A DNA stretch of 64,000 nt from IMCC45349 sp047219225 (GCF_047219225.1 NZ_CP178208.1:496001-560000), one strand, 5' to 3'; shown: positions 24,155 through 31,718, counted from the stretch's first letter. Notes: generated from the letters alone by a model not told the origin. A program made the numbers and translations.

Positions 24155-25690
24155 ATGAATCGTTTCAAAACAACCAACATACTTTTCTTAATTTTTATCT
24201 TCTCACTAATCTCATGCTCAAAAGAGAAAGACATAAAAACTACAACAGATTTTTGTTCAAAAATCCATAGAAACGATAGCACTTCCCTTACTAAAGAATT
24301 AGCAAATGTTTCGCATTTAATGCATGATAAAACTGGCGTGTATGTATTGGAAGATGGAAGTGGCTCTATGGTTGCTAGAGCTTGGCTAAGCGAATACGCC
24401 GAAAAAACAATAGACATACAATACTTTATTTTTTCGACTGATAATGTTGGCCTTATTGCTTGCGATTATTTAGTTAGAGCTGCCGACAGAGGTGTAAAAG
24501 TGAGAATTATTGTTGATGACATAATGGTAGATGCAGATATAGACGATATACTCACATTTGCTTCACATGAAAACATTACAGTAAAAATATACAATCCAGG
24601 AATAAACCTAGGAAAAAATCTTTTTCAAAAAATAGGAAAATTAGCTACCGATTTTAGAGGTGCAAATCAACGTATGCACAATAAAACATTTATTGTAGAT
24701 GGTAAAGTTGTTATTACTGGTGGACGTAACATAGCTGATGAATATTTTGACTACGATCACGAGTACAATTTTAGAGATAGAGACATATTATTACTAGGAA
24801 AAGAAGTTAAATCTGTTAGTCATTCATTTGACACATTTTGGGAAAGCACACTAAGCCACGATGTAAGTACTTTAATTAAAGATGAAAAAAGAGAATACAA
24901 CCCAAATCAATTTAACAATCTGCATGAATATGCATGTAATCCTGAAAATTTTTGGCCACAAGTAAGAACAAGAATTGAAAATCTTCCAAAAACATTTAAA
25001 ACCATAACTCAATCAGGAGACTTAGTATGGCTTGATAACATCCAATTTATTTCTGATTTACCAGGAAAAAATGATGGTAAAAACGGTTTAGGAGGTAGTG
25101 GTATTTCTACTGAAGCATTAATAAAACTAATTAAAAATGCTAAAACATCAATAGATATACAAACACCTTATTTAATTACTACGGAATTAAGTCGAAACTT
25201 ATTTAAAGAAGCTACTGATAGAGGTGTAAAAATTAGAATTCTCACTAATAGTCTTGCATCAACAGATAATGTTGAAGCTTTTAGCAGCTACCAAACAGAC
25301 AGGAAGAAATTACTAGAAACAGGTGTTAGAATATTTGAATTTCGTCCAGATGCTGCTGAAAGAAAAAAAATTATGACTGGTGAATTACAGGCTGAGCTAA
25401 ACCATACTCCAATTTTTGGACTTCATGCTAAATCTATGATCATAGATAATGAAACTACGGTTATTGGCACCTTTAACCTAGATCCTAGAAGTGCCAACCT
25501 AAACACTGAATGCATTGTTGTATTACAATCTAAAAAAGTATCAGAAAGTGTTTTAAAAGGATTTGAAGAAGAATTTAAACCAGAAAACTCTTGGGAAACC
25601 ACACTAAACTTCAACCCTGATTCTGAGGTTAATAACTATAAACGTATAAAAACTTGGACTCGAAAAATAATTCCAAAAGAGATATTATAA
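24155..25690 (+). CDS. Phospholipase D-superfamily lipoprotein (ClsC/YmdC-like)
   Basis: A 511-residue enzyme with two HKD catalytic motifs: HNKTFIVDGKVVITGGRN starting at H175 and HAKSMIIDNETTVIGTFN starting at H424. The length, the region DIQYFIFSTDNVG and the ADRGVKVRIIVDD element match the cardiolipin synthase C/YmdC branch, which joins phosphatidyl groups. The N-terminus is a lipoprotein signal (LISC, Cys at 21), placing it on a membrane facing the periplasm. The last six codons and the terminator are duplicated 2.75 kb downstream at 28429-28485. Confidence 0.88.
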   Translation: MNRFKTTNILFLIFIFSLISCSKEKDIKTTTDFCSKIHRNDSTSLTKELANVSHLMHDKTGVYVLEDGSGSMVARAWLSEYAEKTIDIQYFIFSTDNVGLIACDYLVRAADRGVKVRIIVDDIMVDADIDDILTFASHENITVKIYNPGINLGKNLFQKIGKLATDFRGANQRMHNKTFIVDGKVVITGGRNIADEYFDYDHEYNFRDRDILLLGKEVKSVSHSFDTFWESTLSHDVSTLIKDEKREYNPNQFNNLHEYACNPENFWPQVRTRIENLPKTFKTITQSGDLVWLDNIQFISDLPGKNDGKNGLGGSGISTEALIKLIKNAKTSIDIQTPYLITTELSRNLFKEATDRGVKIRILTNSLASTDNVEAFSSYQTDRKKLLETGVRIFEFRPDAAERKKIMTGELQAELNHTPIFGLHAKSMIIDNETTVIGTFNLDPRSANLNTECIVVLQSKKVSESVLKGFEEEFKPENSWETTLNFNPDSEVNNYKRIKTWTRKIIPKEIL

Positions 25691-25730
25691 TAAAAAAAGC
25701 AAGCTTAAAAGCTTGCTTTTTTTTTGTGAC
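25673..25730. repeat. Left direct repeat bounding the islet
   Basis: 58 bp holding the last six codons of the phospholipase gene, its terminator and GTGAC. It is repeated at 28429-28485 with only loop and T-run differences. The sequence after it, ATCG, resembles the tRNA-Arg 3' end CTCG that follows the right copy. Confidence 0.9.
25693..25725 (+). terminator. Terminator of the phospholipase gene
   Basis: GCAAGCTT-AA-AAGCTTGC hairpin (25699-25716) preceded by A7 and followed by T9. The same stem recurs at 28455-28472 with the loop reversed to TT. Confidence 0.9.
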
Positions 25731-25757
25731 ATCGATAGAATTATTATTTTAATTTAT

Positions 25758-26216
25758 TTAGAGATAAACCACACCAAATTTTTCTTCTATTAACTCTAAA
25801 TCTTTTTTATTTGATTTAACTTGTTTGCTAGTTTCGATAAAAAAGTCTTCTGCCCAATCTCCTGGAAAAATATAACTAACCATTTTTACATCTTCTTCAC
25901 CTATATTTTTCATGTAATGAGATACTCCTTTTGGGCAATGAATAGCATCACCAGCTTCTACAATCATTATTTCGTCACCTATTTTAGCTTCTAATGTTCC
26001 TTGTTGAATATGAAAAGTTTGATCTTCCCATTTATGATAGTGGTCAGGTACAAAGCCTCCAGGTTCTATTAAACCATCACTAATTACATATTCTGAGTTA
26101 GTAGCTTCTTTACCAACAAGTATTCCTGTAAACTCTTTATCTGTCATCCAGTATTTGAAAGTATCACTAGCTTTTCTTATAACTGTTTTTTTATTTGTCT
26201 TAATTGTATTATTCAT
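25758..26216 (-). CDS. Cupin-domain protein
   Basis: A 152-residue single-domain cupin. The first metal motif is GGFVPDHYHKWEDQTFHIQQG (two His plus a later His or Glu), and the second is GDAIHCPKGVSHYM. Such small cupins bind Fe, Mn or Zn and act as dioxygenases, isomerases or sensors; the substrate is not predictable. It is the last gene of a four-gene minus-strand operon and overlaps the upstream 4-TM gene by 8 nt. A MarR regulator is divergent from the operon, suggesting response to a small organic compound. Confidence 0.85.
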   Translation of the reverse strand: MNNTIKTNKKTVIRKASDTFKYWMTDKEFTGILVGKEATNSEYVISDGLIEPGGFVPDHYHKWEDQTFHIQQGTLEAKIGDEIMIVEAGDAIHCPKGVSHYMKNIGEEDVKMVSYIFPGDWAEDFFIETSKQVKSNKKDLELIEEKFGVVYL

Positions 26217-26724
26217 TTTTCTTTAAAAACTTAGTTTCGCTCATTGCAAGTATTACAGATATTGGCGTAAAAATCATCGCTAAAAATGCTGCATAAAGAG
26301 CCTTAATAATAATGTACGATTTTAAGGATAAGACTGTTGCGTTTATAAATTCTAATAACCAAAATAGTGTTGGGATGAATACAGTAGTTATTATAATAGC
26401 TAGTAAAAGACTTCCCAAAAAAGGTGCTGGTTTTGACTTTCTTAATAAGGCATGTAACTTTTCAGAATCTATAGGTTCTTGTTTACCATTTAATACCGTC
26501 TTGTGTGTCATTTTTGAAACTAATAAAGACGTCATAAATACAGTCATAAAAGTGGTCATAATCAAATCTATAGCAAAGCAATTTTCACCCCATAAACTAA
26601 GTGTCTTAGCAGATTTAAAAGTAACCCAACCCATTACCGCATTCATTATCATATTCATAATGACACCTACAGCAGTTTGCTGTAAAAAAATGTATTTTTT
26701 TTGTCTTTTTGATAATGAGAACAT
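26209..26724 (-). CDS. Four-helix membrane protein of unknown family
   Basis: A 171-residue protein with a basic N-terminus (SLSKRQKKYIFLQQ) and about four hydrophobic helices (roughly residues 15-33, 48-67, 100-125 and 138-160) separated by a hydrophilic loop with KQEPIDSEKLHALLRKSKPAP. I do not recognise the family. The helix count suits a small transporter or a scaffold. It lies between DoxX and cupin genes, 18 nt downstream of the former and overlapping the latter by 8 nt. Confidence 0.7.
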   Translation of the reverse strand: MFSLSKRQKKYIFLQQTAVGVIMNMIMNAVMGWVTFKSAKTLSLWGENCFAIDLIMTTFMTVFMTSLLVSKMTHKTVLNGKQEPIDSEKLHALLRKSKPAPFLGSLLLAIIITTVFIPTLFWLLEFINATVLSLKSYIIIKALYAAFLAMIFTPISVILAMSETKFLKKNE

Positions 26725-26742
26725 TATTAATTTCTTAAAAAT

Positions 26743-27132
26743 TTAGTTCGTCTTTAATTGGAAAACCGACTTATAACTGTTTTTATAGAAAACAAATAAA
26801 GCTACATTAAAAACTAAAGCAACCAATGAACCACCTATACCTGGCATGTCTAAGAAAAGATGTAATAAAAAAGCATTGAGTATGATTGGGAAAACTAATA
26901 CTAACGCTAAGGCAACATAACGGTTGATTAATAATAAAACACCCATTCCGACTTCTAAAATTCCAACGATTGGGAAAATGTATCCTGCTTTGGCAAAAGC
27001 ACCCAATAACTCGCCTGCTTCTGGTGTTGGCTGGGGAAGTGGCATAAATTGTAATATTCCGTTTAAACCAAAAAAGGTTAAAAATGCTCCGTAGATAATT
27101 CTGGTTACTGTTTTTGTTTTACTTGTATTCAT
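26743..27132 (-). CDS. DoxX-family membrane protein
   Basis: A 129-residue protein with four hydrophobic helices and the DoxX layout: RIIYGAFLTFFGLNGILQFMPLP, GYIFPIVGILEVGMGVLLLINRYVALALVLVFPIILNAFLLHLF. DoxX proteins are quinone-interacting or redox-related membrane subunits with varied roles. It is the second gene of the islet operon, 33 nt after the beta-barrel gene and 18 nt before the 4-TM gene. Confidence 0.85.
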   Translation of the reverse strand: MNTSKTKTVTRIIYGAFLTFFGLNGILQFMPLPQPTPEAGELLGAFAKAGYIFPIVGILEVGMGVLLLINRYVALALVLVFPIILNAFLLHLFLDMPGIGGSLVALVFNVALFVFYKNSYKSVFQLKTN

Positions 27133-27165
27133 TTTATTTATTATTTAATTATTATACTTAAAGTT

Positions 27166-27801
27166 TTATAATGAAAGTCTTAAAAAGACTCCGTAGTTAT
27201 GCTTGTCATTTCCCTCTGGTCCTAAATACCTGAAATTTGCTGCAGGACCGAATGCTAAATTTTTATACTTTATACCAACTCTCCATAAATGATAGCTGTA
27301 AATATGTTCATCATCAAAATCTGATAGGAGTTGAAGTCTAAAAAAAGGATTGATTTTTTTTCCGTAGTTAGGATGCCATTCAAAGAAGCCAAAGAATTCA
27401 AAAAAGCCATCTTTATGAATTTCAATACTTGGTTGTATAAACAAGCCTATATTTTTATTGAATATATTATATGATACTGCTAATAGAGGTTTGAAACCTG
27501 TGAATGAATTTAATCTAGTTCCTGCAGCAAGATTAAAATTTTCATCTAATGTATATGTCCCCATAGCTTCTGTATTAATAGAATTTGGCACTTCTTTTTT
27601 ATGATCAATCAGATATGATAGCTGAGTAAAGAAACCGAATTTACTACCAGGACTAATAGGTCTATTAAGAGATATCATAAAGAAGTAACCGTCGTCTCCT
27701 ACCATAAGCTCCACTGGTATTGGTGCTAATCGTTGCTTTGCTTCTTGAGCATACAATTGAAGGCTTAAAGAAGCAAATAATAGTGTGATTAAATATCTCA
27801 T
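27166..27801 (-). CDS. Exported outer-membrane beta-barrel protein
   Basis: A 211-residue protein with a signal peptide ending LQLYAQ (about residue 18). The mature part shows alternating amphipathic strands (GYFFMISLNRPI, FGFFTQLSYLID, FNLAAGTRLNSF, PLLAVSYNIF, GVFLRLSL) and ends in a hydrophobic strand, as outer-membrane barrels do. No specific family is recognised. It is the first gene of the four-gene operon whose promoter faces the MarR gene across 104 bp. Confidence 0.7.
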   Translation of the reverse strand: MRYLITLLFASLSLQLYAQEAKQRLAPIPVELMVGDDGYFFMISLNRPISPGSKFGFFTQLSYLIDHKKEVPNSINTEAMGTYTLDENFNLAAGTRLNSFTGFKPLLAVSYNIFNKNIGLFIQPSIEIHKDGFFEFFGFFEWHPNYGKKINPFFRLQLLSDFDDEHIYSYHLWRVGIKYKNLAFGPAANFRYLGPEGNDKHNYGVFLRLSL

Positions 27802-27822
27802 CCCCAGTTTATTTTTAACTCA

Positions 27823-27847
27823 TGAATAGTCATGTCTTGACTATTCA
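27823..27847. promoter_or_regulatory. Probable MarR operator
   Basis: TGAATAGTCA-N5-TGACTATTCA is a perfect 10-bp inverted repeat in the 104-bp gap between the divergent MarR gene and the operon it faces. A related element TTGAATACTCAA lies at about 27872-27883. Size and position fit a dimeric winged-helix repressor site controlling both directions. Confidence 0.7.
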
Positions 27848-27905
27848 ACACTGCAAATATATGAAAAAGCATTGAATACTCAACACTTTTGATTAAATTT
27901 GCATT

Positions 27906-28373
27906 ATGAAGTGGAAAGATCTCTATATAAAAAACATAGAAAACCCTCAGCAAAAAGCTATACTTAATGTAATGTATACTGGTGTTAGGTTTGAGAAATA
28001 CACGAATAATTTGCTAAAAGAAATAGGGCTTTCATCTCAGCAGTATGATCTTCTAAAAGTATTACTTGAGTTTCCAGATAAAGGTATGAGTTTAAAAGAA
28101 ATTCAAATGAGGTTAATAAATCAAACCTCTAACGCTACTAGATTAGTAGAAAAGCTTAGGCTGAAAGGATTGCTAAAAACTAAACCGAGTAAAGAGAATC
28201 GAAGTAAGCTAGAAATTAGAATAACTCAAAAAGGGATAGACTTAATTGAGAACTTCAAACCTACTTTTGACGAAATTATTGGTTTAATTAGCGATGCTAT
28301 GAGCGAAAGAGAAGCTAAAGAAGTTTCTAGAGTGCTTACTATGATTCAAGATGCTTTGGATAGTGAAATTTAG
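27906..28373 (+). CDS. MarR-family transcriptional regulator
   Basis: A 155-residue winged-helix regulator: LSSQQYDLLKVLLEFPDKGMSLKEIQMRLINQTSNATRLVEKLRLKGLLKTKPSKENRSKLEIRIT carries the recognition helix and wing with the characteristic DxR-like ENRSK. The flanking helices form the dimer interface and ligand pocket. It faces the four-gene operon 27801-25758 and probably represses it and itself through 27823-27847. No Cys is visible in the sensing helices, so a ligand rather than a thiol switch is more likely. Confidence 0.9.
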   Translation: MKWKDLYIKNIENPQQKAILNVMYTGVRFEKYTNNLLKEIGLSSQQYDLLKVLLEFPDKGMSLKEIQMRLINQTSNATRLVEKLRLKGLLKTKPSKENRSKLEIRITQKGIDLIENFKPTFDEIIGLISDAMSEREAKEVSRVLTMIQDALDSEI

Positions 28374-28428
28374 CACTACCCTTTTTGTTACTTTGTATTG
28401 ATAACTTAGTTTTAAATAAAAAATAAAC

Positions 28429-28485
28429 CCAAAAGAGATATTATAATAAAAAAAGCAAGCTTTTAAGCTTGCTTTTTTTTGTGAC
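28429..28485. repeat. Right direct repeat, abutting tRNA-Arg
   Basis: 57-bp copy of 25673-25730, including a relic of the last six codons of the phospholipase gene (CCAAAAGAGATATTATAA), the terminator and GTGAC. Its last four bases are the 3' end of tRNA-Arg. Confidence 0.9.
28448..28480. terminator. Bidirectional terminator serving tRNA-Arg and the MarR gene
   Basis: GCAAGCTT-TT-AAGCTTGC (28455-28472) flanked by A7 and T8. On the minus strand it directly follows the tRNA-Arg 3' end. The loop is TT where the copy at 25699-25716 has AA. Confidence 0.85.
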
Positions 28486-28555
28486 CTCGGCAGGATTCAA
28501 ACCTGCAACCTCTTGAGCCGTAATCAAGTGCACTATTCAGTTATGCTACGAGGCC
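28482..28555 (-). tRNA. tRNA-Arg (anticodon ACG)
   Basis: 74 nt on the minus strand. The acceptor GGCCTCG / CGAGGTC pairs fully (one G-U), the D stem is GCAT/GTGC, the anticodon stem CTTGA/TCAAG surrounds loop TTACGGC (anticodon ACG, reading CGN Arg codons after inosine editing), and the T stem is GCAGG/CCTGC. CCA is not encoded. D-loop position 19 is A and T-loop position 56 is T, replacing the near-universal G19-C56 tertiary pair by A-U. A promoter lies at 28569-28597. Confidence 0.93.
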
Positions 28556-28568
28556 ATTTTTGTGGGTG

Positions 28569-28597
28569 CAAATATAAACCAATAATTTTTTTCACAA
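28569..28597 (-). promoter_or_regulatory. Promoter of tRNA-Arg
   Basis: On the minus strand TTG (28597-28595), 18 nt, TATATTTG (28576-28569), followed by CACCC. The same TTTGCACCC context precedes the tRNA-Glu/rpsT unit. Confidence 0.75.
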
Positions 28598-28625
28598 AAG
28601 AATTTTTCATCAAATTCTAAAAACT

Positions 28626-28633
28626 TATTTTTG
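28626..28633 (+). promoter_or_regulatory. -7 element of the sulfur operon
   Basis: TATTTTTG matches TAnnTTTG and would start transcription near 28640. This rules out the upstream TTG at 28631 as the start codon of the first gene and supports the ATG at 28658. Confidence 0.5.
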
Positions 28634-28657
28634 ACGACTAATAAACTAAACACTAAA

Positions 28658-29215
28658 ATGGATTTTTTACTTAACCCATGGCCTTGGTACGTTTCTGGAC
28701 CACTAATAGCTTTAGTAATGGCCTTACTATTATATTTTGGAAAAACATTTGGAATGTCTTCTAACCTTCGTACCATGTGTGCTATTGGAGGTGGTGGAAG
28801 GTTTTCAAATTTCTTTAAAATAAATTGGAGAGACTATTCTTGGAACCTAATTGTTGTAGTAGGAGCGATTATAGGTGGTTTTATTGCTACTCAATTTTTA
28901 TCAAACAATGTCGCTACAGATTTAAATCCAACTACTATAGAGGAATTAAAAAATTTAGGTTTTAATAATCCAGGAACAACACTTGTTCCAGACGAAATGT
29001 ACAACTTAGAAGCAATCACCTCTATAAAAGGTTTAGCACTTCTAATTATTGGCGGCTTACTTGTAGGGTTTGGAACTCGTTATGCTGGTGGCTGTACTTC
29101 TGGACATGCCATTACAGGTTTAAGTAGCTTACAACGTCCTTCTTTAATTGCAGTTATAGGTTTTTTTATTGGCGGATTGATTATGACTAATTTTATTTTA
29201 CCTCTAATTTTTTAA
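28658..29215 (+). CDS. YeeE/YedE-family sulfur transporter subunit
   Basis: A 185-residue membrane protein from the ATG at 28658 (MDFLLNPWPWYVSGPL). It has about five hydrophobic helices and the conserved RYAGGCTSGHAITGLSSL segment with the functional Cys of the thiosulfate/sulfane-sulfur importer family. It is the first of two half-size YeeE genes (the next begins 4 nt after its stop), which together equal one full-length YeeE. It belongs to the operon running to 31391 that handles persulfide sulfur. Confidence 0.9.
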   Translation: MDFLLNPWPWYVSGPLIALVMALLLYFGKTFGMSSNLRTMCAIGGGGRFSNFFKINWRDYSWNLIVVVGAIIGGFIATQFLSNNVATDLNPTTIEELKNLGFNNPGTTLVPDEMYNLEAITSIKGLALLIIGGLLVGFGTRYAGGCTSGHAITGLSSLQRPSLIAVIGFFIGGLIMTNFILPLIF

Positions 29216-29219
29216 GATT

Positions 29220-29633
29220 ATGAATTATTTAAAGTTTTTATTAGTAGGTATATTTTTTGGAATTGTGTTAGTGAAATCTGAAGCAGTTTCATGGTTTCGT
29301 ATATACGAGATGTTTAGATTTCAATCATTCCATATGTATGGTATCATTGGCGGCGCTATTGCTTGTGGTTTGCTTTTTGTTCAATTAGCAAAAAAAGGTA
29401 AAATAAAATCTATAAAAGGTGCCGAAATATTTATTCCTTTAAAAGAAAAAGGTACTATTAGATATATTATTGGAGGCATCATTTTTGGTTTAGGTTGGGC
29501 ACTTATTGGTGCATGTCCTGGACCAATGTACATCTTATTAGGCTCTGGTATTTTTAGCATGCTTATTGTGATTGCAGCTGCTATTTTAGGCACATTCATT
29601 TATGGTGTTTTAAGAGACAAGTTACCACATTAA
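29220..29633 (+). CDS. YeeE/YedE-family half transporter (DUF6691 type)
   Basis: A 137-residue partner of the preceding gene. Four helices include VSWFRIYEMFRFQSFHMYGIIGGA and the Cys motif GLGWALIGACPGPMYILLGSG. The two short proteins are expected to form one sulfur-compound channel in the inner membrane. It sits 4 nt after the first half gene. The next gene starts 66 nt later behind its own -7 element. Confidence 0.88.
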   Translation: MNYLKFLLVGIFFGIVLVKSEAVSWFRIYEMFRFQSFHMYGIIGGAIACGLLFVQLAKKGKIKSIKGAEIFIPLKEKGTIRYIIGGIIFGLGWALIGACPGPMYILLGSGIFSMLIVIAAAILGTFIYGVLRDKLPH

Positions 29634-29674
29634 ACTCATGTAACTATTGTCACAAAACATAGCATAATTGTTAC

Positions 29675-29682
29675 TATCTTTG
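29675..29682 (+). promoter_or_regulatory. Internal -7 element before the persulfide dioxygenase gene
   Basis: TATCTTTG 18 nt before the ATG at 29700, matching TAnnTTTG. No TTG at the normal distance is seen. It would allow the dioxygenase to be made separately from the transporter. Confidence 0.45.
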
Positions 29683-29699
29683 CATAACAATTATTTATT

Positions 29700-31112
29700 A
29701 TGAAGATAGAACAAATATATACAGGTTGTTTAGCTCAAGGTGCTTATTATATAGAGTCTAATGGCGAAGTTGCCATTATAGATCCATTAAGAGAAACGCA
29801 ACAATACATAGATAAAGCTAACAATGAAAATGCTAAAATCAAGTATGTTCTAGAAACACATTTTCATGCAGATTTTGTTTCAGGACATGTAGATTTAGCT
29901 AAAAAAACTGGAGCAACTATTGTTTTTGGTCCTGGTGCCAAAACTAGTTATGATTCGCATGCAGCTATAGATGGTGAAATTCTTGAATTAGGAGACATCA
30001 AAATAAAAGTTTTACACACTCCTGGACATACGTTAGAGTCGGTAACATATTTATTAATTGATGCAAATGGAAATAACCACGCTATTTTTTCTGGAGACAC
30101 CTTGTTTTTAGGTGATGTAGGTCGTCCAGACTTAGCAATTAAATCTGATTTGACTAAAGAGGATTTAGCAGGTATGCTTTTCGATTCCTTACGTGAAAAA
30201 ATAATGACATTAGCTGATGATGTTATAGTATATCCTGCTCATGGTGCAGGTTCGGCTTGTGGTAAAAACCTAAGTAAAGAAACGGTTGGTACAATTGGAG
30301 AGCAAAAACAAACAAATTATGCATTAAGAGCAGATATGTCTAAAGAGGAGTTTGTAAAAGAAGTGTTAGATGGCATTCCTCCTCCTCCACAGTATTTTGC
30401 AAAAAATGCAATGATGAATAAAACAGGTTATGAAACTTTCGAAACTGTTTTAGAAACTGGAAATGTAGCTTTAAGCCCAGAACAATTTGAAGCTATTGCT
30501 AATAACGAAGATGCTTTAGTACTAGATGTTAGACCTCAAAGCGACTTTATAAAAGGACATATTCCTAACTCAATATTTATTGGATTAAATGGAGGTTTTG
30601 CGCCTTGGGTTGGTGCTTTAATCACAGATTTAAAACAACCTATTTTATTGATTGTCCCAGAAGGAAAAGCTAATGAAGCTGTTACACGACTCTCAAGAGT
30701 TGGTTACGACAATACTCTAGGGTATTTAGAAAATGGCATTGAAGGATGGAAAGCTTCTGGTAGAGATATTGAAACTTTAGAGTCAATTTCGGCTGAAGAG
30801 TTTGCAAACAGAATGACATCTAGCAACATAAATGTTTTAGATGTTCGTAAAGATGGAGAATATAACGCAATGCATATTGAAGGTGATAATATAAAGCATT
30901 TTGCTTTAGACTTTATTAACGATAATATGAACGCTATTAATTCTAACACTGAGTATTACATTCACTGTGCTGGTGGTTATAGATCTGTAATTGCAGCTTC
31001 AATACTAAAAGCTAGAGGATTTAATAACTTAATAGATGTTGCTGGAGGTTTTGGCGCTATCAAAAAAACTAATTTACCATTAACAAACTTTGTTTGTCCA
31101 TCAACTTTATAA
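29700..31112 (+). CDS. CstB-like persulfide dioxygenase/sulfurtransferase (MBL plus two rhodanese domains)
   Basis: A 470-residue cytosolic enzyme. Residues 1-245 are a metallo-beta-lactamase-fold domain with ETHFHADFVSGH, HTPGHTLESV, SGDTLFLGDVGRPDL and YPAHGAG, the iron site of persulfide dioxygenases. Residues about 265-355 are a rhodanese fold without the catalytic Cys (LLIVPEGKANEA). Residues about 370-465 are a second rhodanese with active loop HCAGGYRS (Cys423). This MBL, pseudo-rhodanese, rhodanese order is that of CstB, which oxidises persulfide to sulfite and forms thiosulfate. Together with the YeeE pair it points to sulfide or polysulfide detoxification. Confidence 0.9.
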   Translation: MKIEQIYTGCLAQGAYYIESNGEVAIIDPLRETQQYIDKANNENAKIKYVLETHFHADFVSGHVDLAKKTGATIVFGPGAKTSYDSHAAIDGEILELGDIKIKVLHTPGHTLESVTYLLIDANGNNHAIFSGDTLFLGDVGRPDLAIKSDLTKEDLAGMLFDSLREKIMTLADDVIVYPAHGAGSACGKNLSKETVGTIGEQKQTNYALRADMSKEEFVKEVLDGIPPPPQYFAKNAMMNKTGYETFETVLETGNVALSPEQFEAIANNEDALVLDVRPQSDFIKGHIPNSIFIGLNGGFAPWVGALITDLKQPILLIVPEGKANEAVTRLSRVGYDNTLGYLENGIEGWKASGRDIETLESISAEEFANRMTSSNINVLDVRKDGEYNAMHIEGDNIKHFALDFINDNMNAINSNTEYYIHCAGGYRSVIAASILKARGFNNLIDVAGGFGAIKKTNLPLTNFVCPSTL

Positions 31113-31121
31113 TTTAAGATT

Positions 31122-31391
31122 ATGAACACAACAATAGAAATACAAAACTTAAAATGTGGTGGATGTGCTCACACAATAACATCACGTTTATCAGAATTAG
31201 ATAATATTGACAATGTACTTGTAGATAATGACAATAATACTGTTTCGTTTAACTACAAAAATGAAGACACGCTAAATAATGCAACTGCTTTATTATCTAA
31301 ACTTGGATATCCTGCTGCCGGCGAAAACAACCCTATAACTAAAAAGGCAAAATCTTTTGTTAGTTGTGCAGTTGGAAGAATGAATAGTTAA
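31122..31391 (+). CDS. Heavy-metal-associated (HMA) domain protein
   Basis: An 89-residue protein. Residues 1-66 form a ferredoxin-like HMA domain with the metal-binding KCGGCAH (Cys12, Cys15). The tail has one more Cys in SFVSCAVGRMN. Such proteins carry Cu(I) or Zn(II), but the CxxC could also shuttle sulfane sulfur; the operon context (9 nt after a CstB-like gene) favours a link to thiol or persulfide chemistry, which is inference. A terminator follows at 31409-31440. Confidence 0.85.
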   Translation: MNTTIEIQNLKCGGCAHTITSRLSELDNIDNVLVDNDNNTVSFNYKNEDTLNNATALLSKLGYPAAGENNPITKKAKSFVSCAVGRMNS

Positions 31392-31408
31392 CATTATAAA
31401 AACTAAAT

Positions 31409-31440
31409 AAAAAAAGCTCTGAAAATTCAGAGCTTTTTTT
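31409..31440. terminator. Bidirectional terminator between the sulfur operon and clpS
   Basis: AAAGCTCTGA / TCAGAGCTTT, flanked by an A run on one side and a T run on the other, lies between two convergent units. Confidence 0.9.
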
Positions 31441-31442
31441 AT

Positions 31443-31718
31443 TTATATAATTTCGGCACTTAAGCCTGCTTGCAACAATCTAGTGCATTGTGGTTTCAAA
31501 TCGTCATAATCACCAGTTTTTACAGTACATTTACCTTTATAATGCACAATAATTGCACACTGTTCAGCTTGTTCTGGTGTATGTTGACAAACGCCTACTA
31601 AGGTATTAATAACATGGTCGAAAGTATTAACATCGTCATTATACAATACAATTTCGTTTTGTTTGTCCAATAACTCTTCAACGAGTACGTCTTCTTGTAT
31701 TTTTTCTTGTCCACTCAT
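31443..31718 (-). CDS. clpS: ATP-dependent Clp protease adaptor ClpS
   Basis: A 91-residue adaptor that hands N-degron substrates to ClpAP. It contains the substrate pocket EIVLYNDDVNTFDHVINTLVGVCQHTPEQA and the later HYKGKCTVKTG. It follows prmA by 10 nt on the minus strand and is the last gene of the run, ending at a bidirectional terminator. Confidence 0.95.
   Translation of the reverse strand: MSGQEKIQEDVLVEELLDKQNEIVLYNDDVNTFDHVINTLVGVCQHTPEQAEQCAIIVHYKGKCTVKTGDYDDLKPQCTRLLQAGLSAEII

Noticed and set aside
26312..26746. 144-codon plus-strand ORF
   Set aside because: It is antisense to the four-helix protein gene of the islet. Its composition is that of the reverse frame of hydrophobic codons, and there is no promoter or ribosome-binding site.
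25731..28428. Integrative element with integrase
   Set aside because: The direct repeats and tRNA end suggest insertion, but no integrase, transposase or mobilisation gene lies inside, so it is described only as an islet.
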